Notes: a model not told the origin generated them from the letters alone. A DNA stretch of 64,000 nt from Stenotrophomonas maltophilia R551-3 (GCF_000020665.1 NC_011071.1:1726501-1790500); one strand, 5' to 3'; shown: positions 36,938 to 45,334, counted from the first letter of the stretch. Translations and numbers: made by a program.

Positions 36938-39900
36938 ATGGACTTTTCCCGTTTCTTCATCGACAGGCCGATCTTCGCGGCGGTGCTGTCGATCGTGATC
37001 TTCGCCGCAGGCCTGATCACAATTCCCATCCTGCCGATCAGCGAGTACCCGGAAGTGGTGCCGCCGTCGGTGGTGGTGCGCACGGTGTATCCGGGCGCCA
37101 ACCCCAAGGTCATTGCCGAGACCGTTGCCACGCCGCTTGAAGAAGCAATCAACGGCGTCGAAGGCATGATGTACCTGAAGTCGGTTGCCGGTTCCGACGG
37201 CGTGCTGCAGATGACCGTCACCTTCCGCCCGGGCACCGACCCGGACGCGGCCGCGGTGAAGGTGCAGAACCGCGTGGCGCAGGCGCAGGCGCGCCTGCCC
37301 GAGGACGTGCGCCGGCAGGGCGTGACCACGCAGAAGCAGTCGCCGACCTTCCTGATGGTGGTGCACCTGACCTCGCCGCAAGGCAAGTACGACACCCTGT
37401 ACCTGCGCAACTACGCCCGCCTGCACGTCAAGGATGCGCTGGCGCGTATTCCGGGCGTGGGTGATGCGCAGATCTTCGGTGGTGGCGACTACGCCATGCG
37501 TGCCTGGCTGGACCCGGACAAGGTCGCATCGCGCGGCCTGACCGCCAGTGACGTGGTGCGCGCCATGCGCGAGCAGAACGTGCAGGTCTCGGCCGGCCAG
37601 CTCGGCGCCGAACCGCTGCCGAACAGCCAGTTCCTGACCCTGATCAATGCCCAGGGCCGCCTCAAGTCCGAGAAGGAATTCGGCGACATCGTGCTCAAGA
37701 GCGGTGTGGATGGCGAGATCGTGCGCCTGGCCGACGTGGCCCGCCTGGAACTGGGCGCCGGTGACTACACCCTGCGCTCGCAGCTGGACGGCAAGAACGC
37801 GGTGGGTATCGGTATCTTCCAGTCGCCGGGTGCCAATGCACTGGAGATCCGTGACCAGGTCATCTCGACGATGGACGAGATGCAGAAGACCATGCCGGCC
37901 GACGTGAAGTACGAAGCGGTGTATGACACCACCATCTTCGTGCGCGACTCGATCAAGGCCGTGGTCTCCACGCTGCTGGAAGCCATCGCCCTGGTGGTGC
38001 TGGTGGTGATCCTGTTCCTGCAGACCTGGCGTGCCTCGATCATCCCGTTGATCGCGGTGCCGGTGTCGGTGGTGGGTACCTTCGCAGCGCTGTACCTGCT
38101 GGGCTTCTCGATCAATACGCTGAGCCTGTTCGGCCTGGTGCTGGCGATCGGCATCGTGGTCGACGACGCGATCGTGGTGGTGGAGAATGTCGAGCGCAAC
38201 ATCGAGGAAGGCCTGTCGCCCACTGCGGCGGCACACCAGGCCATGCGTGAGGTGTCTGGCCCGATCGTGGCGATCGCGCTGGTGCTGTGTGCCGTGTTCG
38301 TGCCGATGGCGTTCCTGTCCGGTGTCACCGGCCAGTTCTACAAGCAGTTCGCGGTCACCATCGCCATTTCCACGGTGATCTCGGCGATCAATTCGCTGAC
38401 CCTGTCGCCGGCCCTGGCCGCGCGCCTGTTGAAGCCGCATGACGCGGCCAAGGACGCCCCGACCCGGATCATCGACCGCCTGTTCGGCTGGGTGTTCCGT
38501 CCGTTCAACCGCTTCTTCAAGTCCAGCTCGGAGAAGTACGAGCGTGGCGTGTCGAAGATCCTCGGCCGTCGCGGTGCGGTGTTCGTGGTCTACGCGATCC
38601 TGCTGGTCGGTACCGGCGTGATCTTCAAGCTGGTGCCGCCGGGCTTCATCCCGACCCAGGACAAGCTGTACCTGATTGCGGGCGTGAAGCTGCCGGAAGG
38701 TTCGTCGATCGCGCGTACCGATGAAATGCTGCGCAAGGTTGCCAAGATCGCCCAGGAAACCGATGGCGTGGCCCACACCATTTCGTTCCCGGGCCTGAAC
38801 GCGCTGCAGTTCACCAATACCCCGAATACCGGTGTGGCATTCATTCCGCTCAAGCCGTTCGCCGAGCGTCATGGCCGTACCGCCGCGCAGATCAATGCCG
38901 AGATCAACCAGAAGATCGCCGGCCTGCAGGAGGGCTTCGCGTTCGCGATGATGCCGCCGCCGATCCTCGGCCTGGGCAACGGCAACGGCTACCAGATGTT
39001 CATCGAGGACCGTGGCAACCTGGGTTACGGCGCGCTGCAGAACGCTGTGCAGGCGATGCAGGGTACCGTCGCGCAGACCCCGGGCATGGCCTTCCCGATC
39101 AGCAGTTACCAGGCCAACGTGCCGCAGCTGGATGCTGAAGTGGACCGCGTCAAGGCCAAGGCGCAGGGCGTGCAGCTCACCGAGCTGTTCGACACGCTGC
39201 AGACCTATCTCGGTTCGGCCTACGTCAACGACTTCAACCAGTTCGGTCGTACCTGGCAGGTGATCGCCCAGGCCGACGGCCCGTTCCGCGAGAGCGTCGA
39301 GGACATTGGCAAGCTGCGTACCCGCAACGACCGTGGCGAGATGGTGCCGATCGGTTCGATGGTCACCATCAAGCAGACCTTCGGCCCGGACCCGGTGCTG
39401 CGCTTCAACGGCTACCCGGCGGCGGACCTGGCCGGTGAAGCCGACCCGCGCCTGCTGTCTTCGGCCGAGGCGATGAACAAGCTGACCGAGATCGCCGGCA
39501 AGGTGCTGCCGGTAGGCATGACCACCGAATGGACCGACTTGAGCTATCAGCAGGCGACCCAGGGCAAGGCGGCCTTCATCGTGTTCCCGGTGGCGATCAT
39601 GCTGGCCTTCCTGGTGCTGGCCGCGCTGTACGAGAGCTGGTCGCTGCCGCTGGCGGTGATCCTGATCGTGCCGATGACCCTGTTGTCCGCGCTGTTCGGC
39701 GTGTGGCTGACCGGCGGTGACAACAACGTGTTCGTGCAGGTCGGCCTGGTGGTGTTGATGGGCCTGGCGTGCAAGAACGCGATCCTGATCGTCGAATTCG
39801 CCAGAGAGCTGGAGATGGGCGGCAAGGGCATCGTTGAATCGGCACTGGAAGCCTGCCGCCTGCGTCTGCGCCCGATCGTGATGACCTCCATCGCGTTCAT

Positions 39901-40108
39901 TGCCGGCACGGTGCCGCTGGTGCTGTCGCATGGTGCGGGCGCTGAAGTGCGCTCGGTGACCGGTATCACCGTGTTCGCCGGCATGCTGGGCGTGACCCTG
40001 TTCGGCCTGTTCCTGACGCCGGTCTTCTACGTGGCCCTGCGCAAGTTCGTCACCCGCAATGGTGGTGGCAAGCTGGTGCAGCACGGCGAGCCGACCATCC
40101 ATCACTGA
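36938..40108 (+). CDS. smeW: RND multidrug efflux pump SmeW
   Basis: Inner-membrane proton-driven transporter (1056 aa) of the HAE1 family, MexF-like. It begins MDFSRFFIDRPIFAAVLSI. TM4 carries the proton-relay LFGLVLAIGIVVDDAIVVVENVER (GIVVDDAI with two Asp), and the repeat ends with a second 6-TM half (GLACKNAILIVEFARE). Large periplasmic loops lie after TM1 and TM7. In S. maltophilia this pump exports quinolones, chloramphenicol and tetracycline when overproduced. Confidence 0.95.
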   Translation: MDFSRFFIDRPIFAAVLSIVIFAAGLITIPILPISEYPEVVPPSVVVRTVYPGANPKVIAETVATPLEEAINGVEGMMYLKSVAGSDGVLQMTVTFRPGTDPDAAAVKVQNRVAQAQARLPEDVRRQGVTTQKQSPTFLMVVHLTSPQGKYDTLYLRNYARLHVKDALARIPGVGDAQIFGGGDYAMRAWLDPDKVASRGLTASDVVRAMREQNVQVSAGQLGAEPLPNSQFLTLINAQGRLKSEKEFGDIVLKSGVDGEIVRLADVARLELGAGDYTLRSQLDGKNAVGIGIFQSPGANALEIRDQVISTMDEMQKTMPADVKYEAVYDTTIFVRDSIKAVVSTLLEAIALVVLVVILFLQTWRASIIPLIAVPVSVVGTFAALYLLGFSINTLSLFGLVLAIGIVVDDAIVVVENVERNIEEGLSPTAAAHQAMREVSGPIVAIALVLCAVFVPMAFLSGVTGQFYKQFAVTIAISTVISAINSLTLSPALAARLLKPHDAAKDAPTRIIDRLFGWVFRPFNRFFKSSSEKYERGVSKILGRRGAVFVVYAILLVGTGVIFKLVPPGFIPTQDKLYLIAGVKLPEGSSIARTDEMLRKVAKIAQETDGVAHTISFPGLNALQFTNTPNTGVAFIPLKPFAERHGRTAAQINAEINQKIAGLQEGFAFAMMPPPILGLGNGNGYQMFIEDRGNLGYGALQNAVQAMQGTVAQTPGMAFPISSYQANVPQLDAEVDRVKAKAQGVQLTELFDTLQTYLGSAYVNDFNQFGRTWQVIAQADGPFRESVEDIGKLRTRNDRGEMVPIGSMVTIKQTFGPDPVLRFNGYPAADLAGEADPRLLSSAEAMNKLTEIAGKVLPVGMTTEWTDLSYQQATQGKAAFIVFPVAIMLAFLVLAALYESWSLPLAVILIVPMTLLSALFGVWLTGGDNNVFVQVGLVVLMGLACKNAILIVEFARELEMGGKGIVESALEACRLRLRPIVMTSIAFIAGTVPLVLSHGAGAEVRSVTGITVFAGMLGVTLFGLFLTPVFYVALRKFVTRNGGGKLVQHGEPTIHH

Positions 40109-40172
40109 CATGGAACCCCGTCGCCGCCGGTCACTGGCCGGCGGCGGCTTCCCCCTCACAAGGCATGAATCC

Positions 40173-40910
40173 ATGAACTCCCATCAGAACAAGATCGCGC
40201 TGGTTACCGGCGCTACCCGCGGCATCGGCGCCGAGACCGTGCGCCAGCTGGCCCAGGCCGGCGTGCACACGCTGCTGGCCGGCCGCAAGCGCGAGACCGC
40301 TGTCGAGCAGGCACTGAAGCTGCAGGCCGAGGGCCTGCCGGTGGAAGCCATCCAGCTGGACGTGACCGACGCGGCCAGCATCGCCGAAGCGGTCGAGCAG
40401 GTACGCCAGCGCCACGGGCGCCTGGACATCCTGGTCAACAACGCCGGCATCATGATCGAGAACCCGGCACAGGCGCCGTCCGAACAGTCGCTGGATACCT
40501 GGAAGCGCACCTTCGACACCAACGTGTACGCACTGGTCGCGGTGACCCAGGCCTTCCTGCCGCTGGTCAGGCAGGCCAAGTCCGGGCGCATCGTCAACGT
40601 ATCGAGCATGCTCGGCTCGCAGACCCTGCACGCTGATCCGACCTCGGGCATCTACGATTTCAAGATCCCCGCGTACAACGCCTCCAAGGCAGCGGTAAAC
40701 AGCTGGACGCTGGCGCTGGCCCATGAACTGCGCAGCACCCAGATCAAGGTCAATACCGTGCATCCGGGTTACGTGAAAACCGATATGAACGGCGGCCACG
40801 GCGAGATCGAGATCAGCGAAGGCGCGCGCTCCAGCGTGCAGATGGCACTGATCGGCCATGAAGGTCCGAACGGCAGCTTCACTTACCTGGGTGAGGTGCT
40901 GCCATGGTGA
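40173..40910 (+). CDS. smeU2: short-chain dehydrogenase SmeU2
   Basis: Classical SDR (245 aa). The cofactor motif TGATRGIG is at about 12-19, NNAG at about 88-91, the catalytic Ser in VNVSSMLGS and the YNASK catalytic motif at PAYNASKAAVNSW; PGYVKTDM follows. It keeps all catalytic residues, unlike SmeU1. It sits between smeW and smeX and overlaps smeX by 7 nt. The substrate is unknown; possibly it acts on a toxic carbonyl or redox stress product linked with pump induction. Confidence 0.9.
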   Translation: MNSHQNKIALVTGATRGIGAETVRQLAQAGVHTLLAGRKRETAVEQALKLQAEGLPVEAIQLDVTDAASIAEAVEQVRQRHGRLDILVNNAGIMIENPAQAPSEQSLDTWKRTFDTNVYALVAVTQAFLPLVRQAKSGRIVNVSSMLGSQTLHADPTSGIYDFKIPAYNASKAAVNSWTLALAHELRSTQIKVNTVHPGYVKTDMNGGHGEIEISEGARSSVQMALIGHEGPNGSFTYLGEVLPW

Positions 40911-42325
40911 TCCGCACGTTGGCGATGGCCGTCTCCAGCCTGGTGCTGGCAGGTTGTGTCAGCGTCGGCCCGAACTACAAGGCGCCGGTGCAGGAACCGG
41001 TGGTGCTGCAGGGTGCGCAGCAGCCGGTATTCAGCACCACCTCGCCGGTGGCCAGCTGGTGGGCGCAGTTCGATGATCCGGTGCTGGAAGAGCTGGTGCA
41101 TGGCGCACTGTCGGACAACCTGGACCTGCGCGTGGCCGTGGCCCGCGTCAGCCAGGCCCGTGCGGTGTTCGTCGAGAGCCGCTTCGACCAGGCGCCGCAT
41201 GTTACCGCAGGCGGCAGCTACGATCGCCGCAAGCAACCCGATCCGCAGCTGGGTGGGCAGCGGGTGTTCAGTGAAAGCTACCAGCTCGGCTTCGATGCGG
41301 GCTGGGAGCTGGATCTGTTCGGCCGCAAGCGCCGTGCTGCAGAAGCCGCGCGTGCCGACCTCGATGCCGAGCAGGCCAACCTGGCCGACGCACAGGTGCT
41401 GGTCGCCGCCGAAGTGGCTCGCAACTACTTCGAACTGCGCGGCACGCAGAAGCGCATCGCCGTGGCCCAGCACACTCTCGTCAATCTGCGCGAAACGCAG
41501 AAGCTGACCGAGGCGCGCTGGGAACTGGGCGCCGGCAGCGAGCTGGACGTGCAGAGCAGCCGTGCACGGCTGAAGGCGATCGAGGCCGACATTCCGCTGC
41601 TGGAAGTGGCCGAGACGCAGTCGCGCAACCGACTGGCGGTGCTGCTGGGCCAACGTCCGGAGACGCTGACCGCGATGCTGGCACCGCACGAAGTGCCGGC
41701 CTATGCCAAGGCGTTGCCGCTGGGTGATACCCGTGAGCTGCTGCGCCAGCGTGCCGACGTGCGCGTGGCCGAGCGTCGCCTGGCGGCGGCGACCGCACGT
41801 GTGGGCGTGGCCACTGCCGATCTGTTCCCGCGGCTGTCGCTGTCCGGTTTCGTCGGCTTCCTCGGCGGTGACGCCAGCGGGCTGGTCAACGGCAACAACA
41901 AAGCCTGGTCGCTGACCCCGTCGTTGAGCTGGGCGGCGTTCGACTTCGGCACCGTGCGTGCACGCCTGCGTGCCAGCAAGGCCGAGGCTGAAGGTGTCGC
42001 CGCGCAATACGAACAGGCCGTGCTGCTGGCACTGGAAGACACCGAGAACGCGCTGACCCGCTACTCCAAGCAGCAGGCGCGCCTGGCCATCGTGGTCGAG
42101 CAGGCGCAGGCGGCACGGCGTGCCGAGTCGCTGGCGCAGATCCGCTACCGCGAGGGTTCGGAGGACTTCCTGACCCTGCTCGATGCACAGCGCACCCAGC
42201 TGTCCGCTGATGATGCGTTGGCCGCGGCCGAAGCCGAGGTCAATGTCAGCGTAGTGGGTGTGTACAAGGCGCTGGGCGGTTGGGGCCAATCACCTCAACA
42301 GCCGAGTGTGGCGCAGGTGCAGTAA
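40904..42325 (+). CDS. smeX: outer-membrane efflux channel SmeX
   Basis: TolC/OprN-like lipoprotein channel (473 aa) with signal ending LAGC, the SVGPNYKAP start typical of NodT-family factors, and two repeats of coiled-coil outer-membrane efflux domains (about 60-250 and 270-460). The conserved RADVRVAERRLAAATARVG is in the second repeat. It completes the SmeVWX tripartite pump and ends at a terminator. Confidence 0.94.
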   Translation: MVIRTLAMAVSSLVLAGCVSVGPNYKAPVQEPVVLQGAQQPVFSTTSPVASWWAQFDDPVLEELVHGALSDNLDLRVAVARVSQARAVFVESRFDQAPHVTAGGSYDRRKQPDPQLGGQRVFSESYQLGFDAGWELDLFGRKRRAAEAARADLDAEQANLADAQVLVAAEVARNYFELRGTQKRIAVAQHTLVNLRETQKLTEARWELGAGSELDVQSSRARLKAIEADIPLLEVAETQSRNRLAVLLGQRPETLTAMLAPHEVPAYAKALPLGDTRELLRQRADVRVAERRLAAATARVGVATADLFPRLSLSGFVGFLGGDASGLVNGNNKAWSLTPSLSWAAFDFGTVRARLRASKAEAEGVAAQYEQAVLLALEDTENALTRYSKQQARLAIVVEQAQAARRAESLAQIRYREGSEDFLTLLDAQRTQLSADDALAAAEAEVNVSVVGVYKALGGWGQSPQQPSVAQVQ

Positions 42326-42332
42326 AGGGGAG

Positions 42333-42366
42333 GGGACGGACGCGCAGGCTTCCGTCCCTTTCTTCT
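42333..42366 (+). terminator. terminator of the smeU1VWU2X operon
   Basis: Stem GGGACGGA/TCCGTCCC (42333-42340 and 42351-42358) with a 10-nt loop followed by a TTTCTTCTT tract, 8 nt after the smeX stop. Confidence 0.82.
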
Positions 42367-42490
42367 TCAGGGCCGGCGATGGGCTGGCACGGTGCAGCCG
42401 TGCACCTGGTCACAGTCGTGACGTTTCTGACTCTGCCGAAAGCCGTGTCCGCCGTGTAACTAGTGGGGCAGGCTCTTGGGAGGACAGGTG

Positions 42491-42754
42491 ATGGTCGACG
42501 GTAAACGGGATACCCGGCGGATGTTGTTCGGCGATCCGGGGCCGCCTGGCGCCGGGCTGTCGGTAGCGGTCGTGGTGTTGCTGGTACTGGCGACGACGGC
42601 CGCTGCGATCGGGTTCCTGCGCTTGCCCGATCAGATGCTGGGCCTTGGCCTGATCGGAGTTGCCGTGTTCCTGGCGATCGGCGCGCGCATCTGCCAGGCA
42701 CGCAACCAGCATCAGGCGTTGTATCGGTTGTTGTCGCGGCAGCCGCCACCGTAG
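42491..42754 (+). CDS. small membrane protein
   Basis: An 87-residue protein with a charged N-terminus (MVDGKRDTRRM) and two adjacent hydrophobic helices, LSVAVVVLLVLATTAAAIGF and LGLGLIGVAVFLAIGA, then a basic tail. RBS GGGAGGA. No family recognised. It stands alone between the efflux operon terminator and the convergent exonuclease-type gene. Confidence 0.65.
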   Translation: MVDGKRDTRRMLFGDPGPPGAGLSVAVVVLLVLATTAAAIGFLRLPDQMLGLGLIGVAVFLAIGARICQARNQHQALYRLLSRQPPP

Positions 42755-42773
42755 CTGCGGCTGCCGCGCGGGT

Positions 42774-43628
42774 TCAGCGCGCTGGCCAGTCCAGCTCGAC
42801 CACCAGCGGGAAATGATCGGATGGCAGTACGCCGTCGATGCGCCGGTCATCGGTGAGGAAGCTGCGCGCATGGAAACCACGCACCAGCACCCAATCCAGC
42901 TGTGAGGTGGCCTTGCCGGTGAAGTCATGGAAGGTCAGGCGTGGGCCCTGCGGCGCCTTCACCTGGGGACGGGTGTCCTGCAGCACGCGGGAGAACGCTT
43001 TGTAGGTATCCCCGCCGGGCTCGCTGTTGAAGTCTCCGGTCAGCACCACCGGCAGGTCGGCCGGCAGCGATGCCAGGCGTTTGCCGATCAGTTCGGCACC
43101 CTTGACCCGGCGCGGCTCATCTTCGTCGCGGTAGGGCAGGTGGGTGTCCATGAAGTAGAAACGACGGTCATCATCAAGGCGCCGGAATACGGCCCAGGTG
43201 ACCATGCGCGGATACAGGTTGCCCCAGCTGATGCTGCCGGGCACGTCGGGCGTATCGGACAGCCAGAAGTTGCCTGACTCCTCGATGGTCAGCACCTTGC
43301 TGTCGTAGAACACGCCCATGTGCTCGTCGCCGCTGCCACCACGGCGGCCTTCGCCGAACCAGCGGTAGCCGGGCAGGTGCTCGGACAGGTAGTCGGCCTG
43401 TTCCTTCACCAGCTCCTGGGTGCCGATCACTGCCGGGTGTGCATCGAGGATGACCTTGACCATCGCATCACGGCGGTCGGGCCAGCGTTTGCCGGGCTCG
43501 GTATCGGCCGGGGTGCGGACATTGAACGACATCACTTTCAGTGGCGCAGGTGTGGCAGCCCAGGCGACGGCAGGCAGAGCTAGTGCCAGCAGCGCACACA
43601 GCGCAGGGCGATGGAAACGCAACAACAT
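42774..43628 (-). CDS. exported endonuclease/exonuclease/phosphatase-family protein
   Basis: A 284-residue protein with a signal peptide (ALLALALPAVAWA) and the EEP fold: VMSFNVRT, AVIGTQELVKEQ with the metal Glu, FMDTHLPY, LTGDFNSEPG with Asp and Asn, and the C-terminal SDHFPLVVEL with catalytic His. Members act on nucleic acids, phospholipids or sugar phosphates; the target here is unknown. The ATG at 43628 has GGAGGGA on its strand. A LacI-type palindrome sits 21 nt upstream, suggesting sugar control. Confidence 0.83.
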   Translation of the reverse strand: MLLRFHRPALCALLALALPAVAWAATPAPLKVMSFNVRTPADTEPGKRWPDRRDAMVKVILDAHPAVIGTQELVKEQADYLSEHLPGYRWFGEGRRGGSGDEHMGVFYDSKVLTIEESGNFWLSDTPDVPGSISWGNLYPRMVTWAVFRRLDDDRRFYFMDTHLPYRDEDEPRRVKGAELIGKRLASLPADLPVVLTGDFNSEPGGDTYKAFSRVLQDTRPQVKAPQGPRLTFHDFTGKATSQLDWVLVRGFHARSFLTDDRRIDGVLPSDHFPLVVELDWPAR

Positions 43629-43648
43629 CGTGGAATCCCTCCATTCCA

Positions 43649-43662
43649 TGAAAACGGTTTCA
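43649..43662. promoter_or_regulatory. LacI/GalR-type operator upstream of the EEP-family gene
   Basis: TGAAAACGGTTTCA is a palindrome with TGAAA/TTTCA arms around an imperfect ACGG core, 20 nt upstream of the EEP-family start and resembling the site at 2834. It could place this exported hydrolase in a carbohydrate regulon. Confidence 0.5.
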
Positions 43663-43737
43663 CGGAGCATCGCATGGATTGCCGGTTCCCGGTTGTGCCC
43701 GCACTGGCGGTATCCGCTGGCTGTCCCCAGCGTATTC

Positions 43738-43764
43738 AGGTCAACGTTGACGGCGTATTGACCT
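43738..43764. promoter_or_regulatory. candidate operator/promoter of the peptide-P450 unit
   Basis: AGGTCAA (43738-43744) and TTGACCT (43758-43764) form an inverted repeat. A perfect palindrome GTCAACGTTGAC (43740-43751) overlaps the first arm, giving TTGAC half-sites 11 bp apart. It lies about 100 nt before the 33-aa peptide gene. TTGACC could also be a -35 box with TAGAAC (43785) as a poor -10, but the spacing of 21 is long. Confidence 0.4.
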
Positions 43765-43859
43765 GCCTGCGCGGGTTCGCGTGCTAGAACGGCGCTGCCG
43801 GGCCGTTGATTCCGGCACCCGCAACAGCAACCCACAATGGATCGACAAGGAGCTGTGCC

Positions 43860-43961
43860 ATGACACGATTGATTCGCGCTCTTCAGGTATCGCTGAACCT
43901 GCGTTCGGACAATTCCACGCAGTGCATCCGTTCCAAGTACCGCTACTGGAACATCTTCTGA
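43860..43961 (+). CDS. 33-residue peptide, putative P450-modified RiPP precursor
   Basis: ATG at 43860 preceded by a perfect AAGGAG (43847-43852) at 7 nt spacing; TGA at 43959-43961. The product starts MTRLIRALQVSLNLRSDN and ends IRSKYRYWNIF: an amphipathic, basic leader and an aromatic C-terminus with Y27, Y29, W30 and F33. One Cys (22) lies before the aromatic part. The next gene, 75 nt on, is a cytochrome P450. Minimal pairs of a short peptide ending in Tyr/Trp and a P450 are the hallmark of RiPPs whose aromatic side chains are cross-linked by the P450 (biarylitide, cittilin and tryptorubin types). The product is an inference; the gene is well supported by its RBS and position. Confidence 0.65.
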   Translation: MTRLIRALQVSLNLRSDNSTQCIRSKYRYWNIF

Positions 43962-43994
43962 GCGGAAGGACTCCACGTATTCGATGACACATCG

Positions 43995-44021
43995 CCAGGG
44001 ATGGCCGGTGGCCATCCCTGG
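43995..44021 (+). repeat. perfect hairpin between peptide gene and P450 gene
   Basis: CCAGGGATGGCC (43995-44006), loop GGT, and the exact complement (44010-44021). There is no T tract, so it is more likely an attenuator, RNase barrier or partial stop than a full terminator. It would allow more peptide than enzyme to be made. It also argues against an upstream P450 start at 44001, which lies inside it. Confidence 0.7.
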
Positions 44022-44036
44022 CCTCAGGAGCGGGGC

Positions 44037-45263
44037 ATGGATGAGCGTGCAGCGGATGCGGAAGTCGTGTCCATCAACGACCTGCTTGAGCGGGTGCGGC
44101 GCGAAGGACCGGTACTGCGGTTCCAGAATGATGTGGTTGGCATCTTCGACCCGGCATTGGCGGTAAAGATCGACAAGGCCAATACCGACCAGCATACCGT
44201 GCCGGATTCGTTGATCGATTTTCTTGGCCTGCGCGGTTCAAAGGATCCGGTTGCATGGCGCGAGGTGCGTGCGTTGTTGAGCGAACAGGCCGGGCGCCTG
44301 GCCAGTCCTGCGCACATGCGTTCACTGTATGCACGAATGCAGGGTTTCCTCACCGAGCGCGCAGGCCGCCCGCACGACCTGAGCGCGCTGAGCTGGTGGA
44401 CGATCTCGCAGTCGTTGCTGCCATTGCTGATCGACGGCCTCAGCCGATCCGATGTCGATGCGCTCATCGGCGAGCAGAAGACCCGCTACAACGCGATCGT
44501 GCTGCAGAACTTCTCGTTCTGGCGGCGCGTCATTGATTTCCACCTTTCCCGCCGCGCGGCTCGCACGGTGTCACGCCATATCCGCCGCCGGTCACGCGAG
44601 ACGCAGCCGCGCGAGGATTTCCTGCAATCCCTGCTGCCGTTGGTACAGCGGGTGGGTGTGGATCGCGTGGCTTACCTGGTGTCCATGGTACTGGCTGGCA
44701 TGTCGGGGTTGCCGGGCATCACCGCCGCCAGCCTGCTGTATGCCATGCATCGCTTCCCGCAGTGGCATGCACGGATCCGCGAGGAAACCTCGGCGCTCAG
44801 CCTGGACGAACTGTATGCGCTGCCGATCAAGTCGTTGCCGTGCACATCGCGATTCGTGAAGGAAACGTTGCGACTGTGGCCTGGGCTGTTCGCCCTGCAT
44901 CGCCCGGCGTCGCATGACATCGATATTGACGGGGTCTGCATCCGCAAGGGAGGTGCCTATGAGTTGTCGTCGTACTTCCAGCACCATTCGCCGGACTACT
45001 GGCAGTCGCCTGACAGCTTCGATCCGGACCGCTGGTTGCCCGAGCGCCGGCAGCCGAACAAGGGGGCCTACGTCCCGTTCGGTTTTTCTTCGCGTGCGTG
45101 CATCGGCAGCGCGGTCGGCCATGCACAGCTGCTGTTGTTCTGTGCGCTGGTGACGCGTGATTTCGAGCTGCAGGTACAGGATCAGCCGGCCCCGTGGATG
45201 CAGCTGGAAGGGTTCGCGATTCCCGTCGATTTCATCGGCACGCTGACGCCGCGTCGCGCTTGA
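44037..45263 (+). CDS. cytochrome P450 paired with the short peptide
   Basis: Cytochrome P450 (408 aa), soluble. The K-helix ExxR is E276-R279 (KETLRLWP), the meander is FDPDRWLPERR, and the heme loop FGFSSRACIG carries the thiolate Cys355. The I-helix AGMSGLPGIT (220-229) lacks the usual acid-alcohol pair (D/E-T), which is unusual and known from some P450s with non-standard oxygen chemistry. The ATG at 44037 has AGGAG at 6 nt. No ferredoxin or reductase gene is adjacent. The peptide gene just upstream suggests the substrate is that peptide. A stand-alone lipid or xenobiotic hydroxylase is the alternative. Confidence 0.88.
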   Translation: MDERAADAEVVSINDLLERVRREGPVLRFQNDVVGIFDPALAVKIDKANTDQHTVPDSLIDFLGLRGSKDPVAWREVRALLSEQAGRLASPAHMRSLYARMQGFLTERAGRPHDLSALSWWTISQSLLPLLIDGLSRSDVDALIGEQKTRYNAIVLQNFSFWRRVIDFHLSRRAARTVSRHIRRRSRETQPREDFLQSLLPLVQRVGVDRVAYLVSMVLAGMSGLPGITAASLLYAMHRFPQWHARIREETSALSLDELYALPIKSLPCTSRFVKETLRLWPGLFALHRPASHDIDIDGVCIRKGGAYELSSYFQHHSPDYWQSPDSFDPDRWLPERRQPNKGAYVPFGFSSRACIGSAVGHAQLLLFCALVTRDFELQVQDQPAPWMQLEGFAIPVDFIGTLTPRRA

Positions 45264-45287
45264 AGCCCGCAGCTGCAGCCGTGCAGA

Positions 45288-45314
45288 CCGGGCGGGCGAT
45301 GGACGCCCACCCGG
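45288..45314. terminator. hairpin between convergent P450 and small exported protein genes
   Basis: CCGGGCGGGCG (45288-45298), loop ATGGA, CGCCCACCCGG (45304-45314): 10 of 11 pairs. No T tract on either side; a probable but weak bidirectional terminator. Confidence 0.5.
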
Positions 45315-45334
45315 TGAATTGGACATACAGTCGC

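Noticed and set aside
43781..43987. 68-codon frame overlapping the 33-aa peptide gene in another frame
   Set aside because: It has no RBS and its sequence lacks any pattern, while the 33-aa frame has a perfect RBS and a fitting position.
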